Below, in pieces: positions 22,381 to 22,840 of a stretch of 22,840 bases of DNA (its first letter is position 1; each line of letters starts with the position of its first letter). The DNA lies in the NCBI GenBank assembly GCA_900757655.1, contig CAAEOT010000002.1:1-22840 (forward strand). The letters run 5' to 3'. The position numbers and the translations under genes are program-made. Below the pieces are notes generated by a model. The model had not been told where the DNA came from. It made no database searches and saw only the letters and a program-made list of their open reading frames with translations. This DNA is from an uncultured Oscillospiraceae bacterium (GTDB lineage Bacteria; Bacillota; Clostridia; Oscillospirales; Oscillospiraceae).

Positions 22381-22445
22381 GGGGGCGTATAGACGGCTTC
22401 TCCCAAAGCGTCTGAGCAGCGGTGGAGCCAGAGAGGGGCTTGCAA

Positions 22446-22600
22446 GCCTTCCCCTTGAGGGGAAGGCGGCGCGGCGGTACGCCGCGACGGATGAAGTGTT
22501 GTTGGATTTGGAGGCACTACCGGCGGCACTGGAGGCGGTCGTGACCTTTCCACCTCATCCGCCTCGCTGCGCTCAGCACCTTCTCCTCGAGGAGAAGGCA
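22446..22600. repeat. Inverted pair of dispersed hairpin repeats
   Basis: Left arm 22446-22500: GCCTTCCCC-TTGA-GGGGAAGGC, then a GCGGC/GCCGC stem, then GACGGATGAAGTG. Right arm about 22551-22600: CACCTCATCCGCC and CCTTCTCC-TCGA-GGAGAAGG (22579-22598) in the opposite orientation. Each arm matches the core of the repeats at 1-628. The roughly 50 bp between the arms has no recognised content. The layout resembles a small non-autonomous (MITE-like) element but no target duplication is evident. Confidence 0.75.
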
Positions 22601-22641
22601 GCGCACGGCCCGACCGTTCCCGCCGGGAGAAGGCATAAAAA

Positions 22642-22840
22642 ATACCGACCACCCAAACGGGTAATCGGTATTTTTGGTGGGGGAAGATGGATTTCCCCTG
22701 ACGGGGATAAACTTCGACTCCATCTTCCGCGCAAAGAAAAATACCGACCGTCCAAAAGGACAATCGGTATTTTTGGTGGGGGAAGATGGATTTCCCCTGA
22801 CGGGGATAAACTTCGACTCCATCTTCCGCGCAAAGAAAAA
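22642..22840. repeat. Tandem 99-bp structured repeat, two units, cut by window end
   Basis: Units at 22642-22740 and 22741-22839. Each has hairpin A, AAAAATACCGA ... TCGGTATTTTT with a nested 4-bp stem, and hairpin B, GGAAGATGGA ... TCCATCTTCC enclosing CCCC-TGAC-GGGG. On the minus strand hairpin A of unit 2 is followed by TTTTTCTTT, as in an intrinsic terminator. The units differ only in and around the nested stem of hairpin A. Because 99 is divisible by three, a minus-strand frame gives a 33-residue peptide repeat, but I do not regard it as a protein gene. Confidence 0.9.

Noticed and set aside
22517..22833. Minus-strand frames encoding a 33-residue repeated peptide across the 99-bp repeats
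   Set aside because: The differences between units preserve RNA pairing rather than protein, and the frame runs through terminator-like hairpins. Frame retention follows simply from a 99-bp period. It could be revisited if translation were shown.

Overview
The window is GC-rich chromosomal DNA, most probably from a spore-forming, strictly anaerobic member of Clostridia (Oscillospirales/Oscillospiraceae-like gut Firmicutes). The grounds are strong GGAGG-type ribosome binding sites, sigma-A promoters with 17-bp spacers, a SpoIIP engulfment protein, a SleB-type cell wall hydrolase, a TSCPD-domain protein, and an anaerobe peroxide-defence set (PerR, reverse rubrerythrin, rubredoxin). Genus is inferred from gene content only. 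I see no rRNA, tRNA, phage, transposase or CRISPR array. I place 23 protein genes.

Layout. 1-628: three tandem ~220-bp repeats. 703-2542 (minus): a MarR regulator, then an HdeD-like membrane protein cotranscribed with a LUD-domain protein. 2680-5345 (plus): a PAP2 phosphatase, then a membrane protein combining a degenerate kinase C-lobe with an extracellular C-type-lectin-like domain. 5402-8877 (minus): a TM2-domain protein, a perR-rubrerythrin-rubredoxin operon with a palindromic operator, a CBS-pair protein and SpoIIP. 8988-14707 (plus): TSCPD protein, SleB-like hydrolase, cardiolipin synthase plus DJ-1-like protein, an XRE regulator fused to a membrane domain, and a DegV protein. 14894-16841 (minus): a membrane-anchored polysaccharide deacetylase and a small anchored protein. 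17011-18940 (plus): an AEC transporter and a PrsW-type protease. 19013-21880 (minus): MutY and glutamate dehydrogenase. 22213-22380 (plus): a small four-cysteine protein. 22446-22840: inverted repeats and a tandem 99-bp repeat.

The block is a mosaic of housekeeping and envelope functions rather than one pathway. Two themes can be supported: oxidative-stress defence (perR-rbr-rd, probably one transcript) and cell envelope or sporulation (SpoIIP, SleB-like, deacetylase, cardiolipin synthase, PAP2, lectin-like membrane protein, PrsW).

The least ordinary content is the pseudokinase/lectin protein at 3708-5345, the 99-bp tandem repeat at the right end whose hairpin carries two compensatory base-pair changes, and two families of dispersed structured repeats. 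One family occurs at both window ends and near 14840. The other flanks the prsW-mutY segment in opposite orientations.
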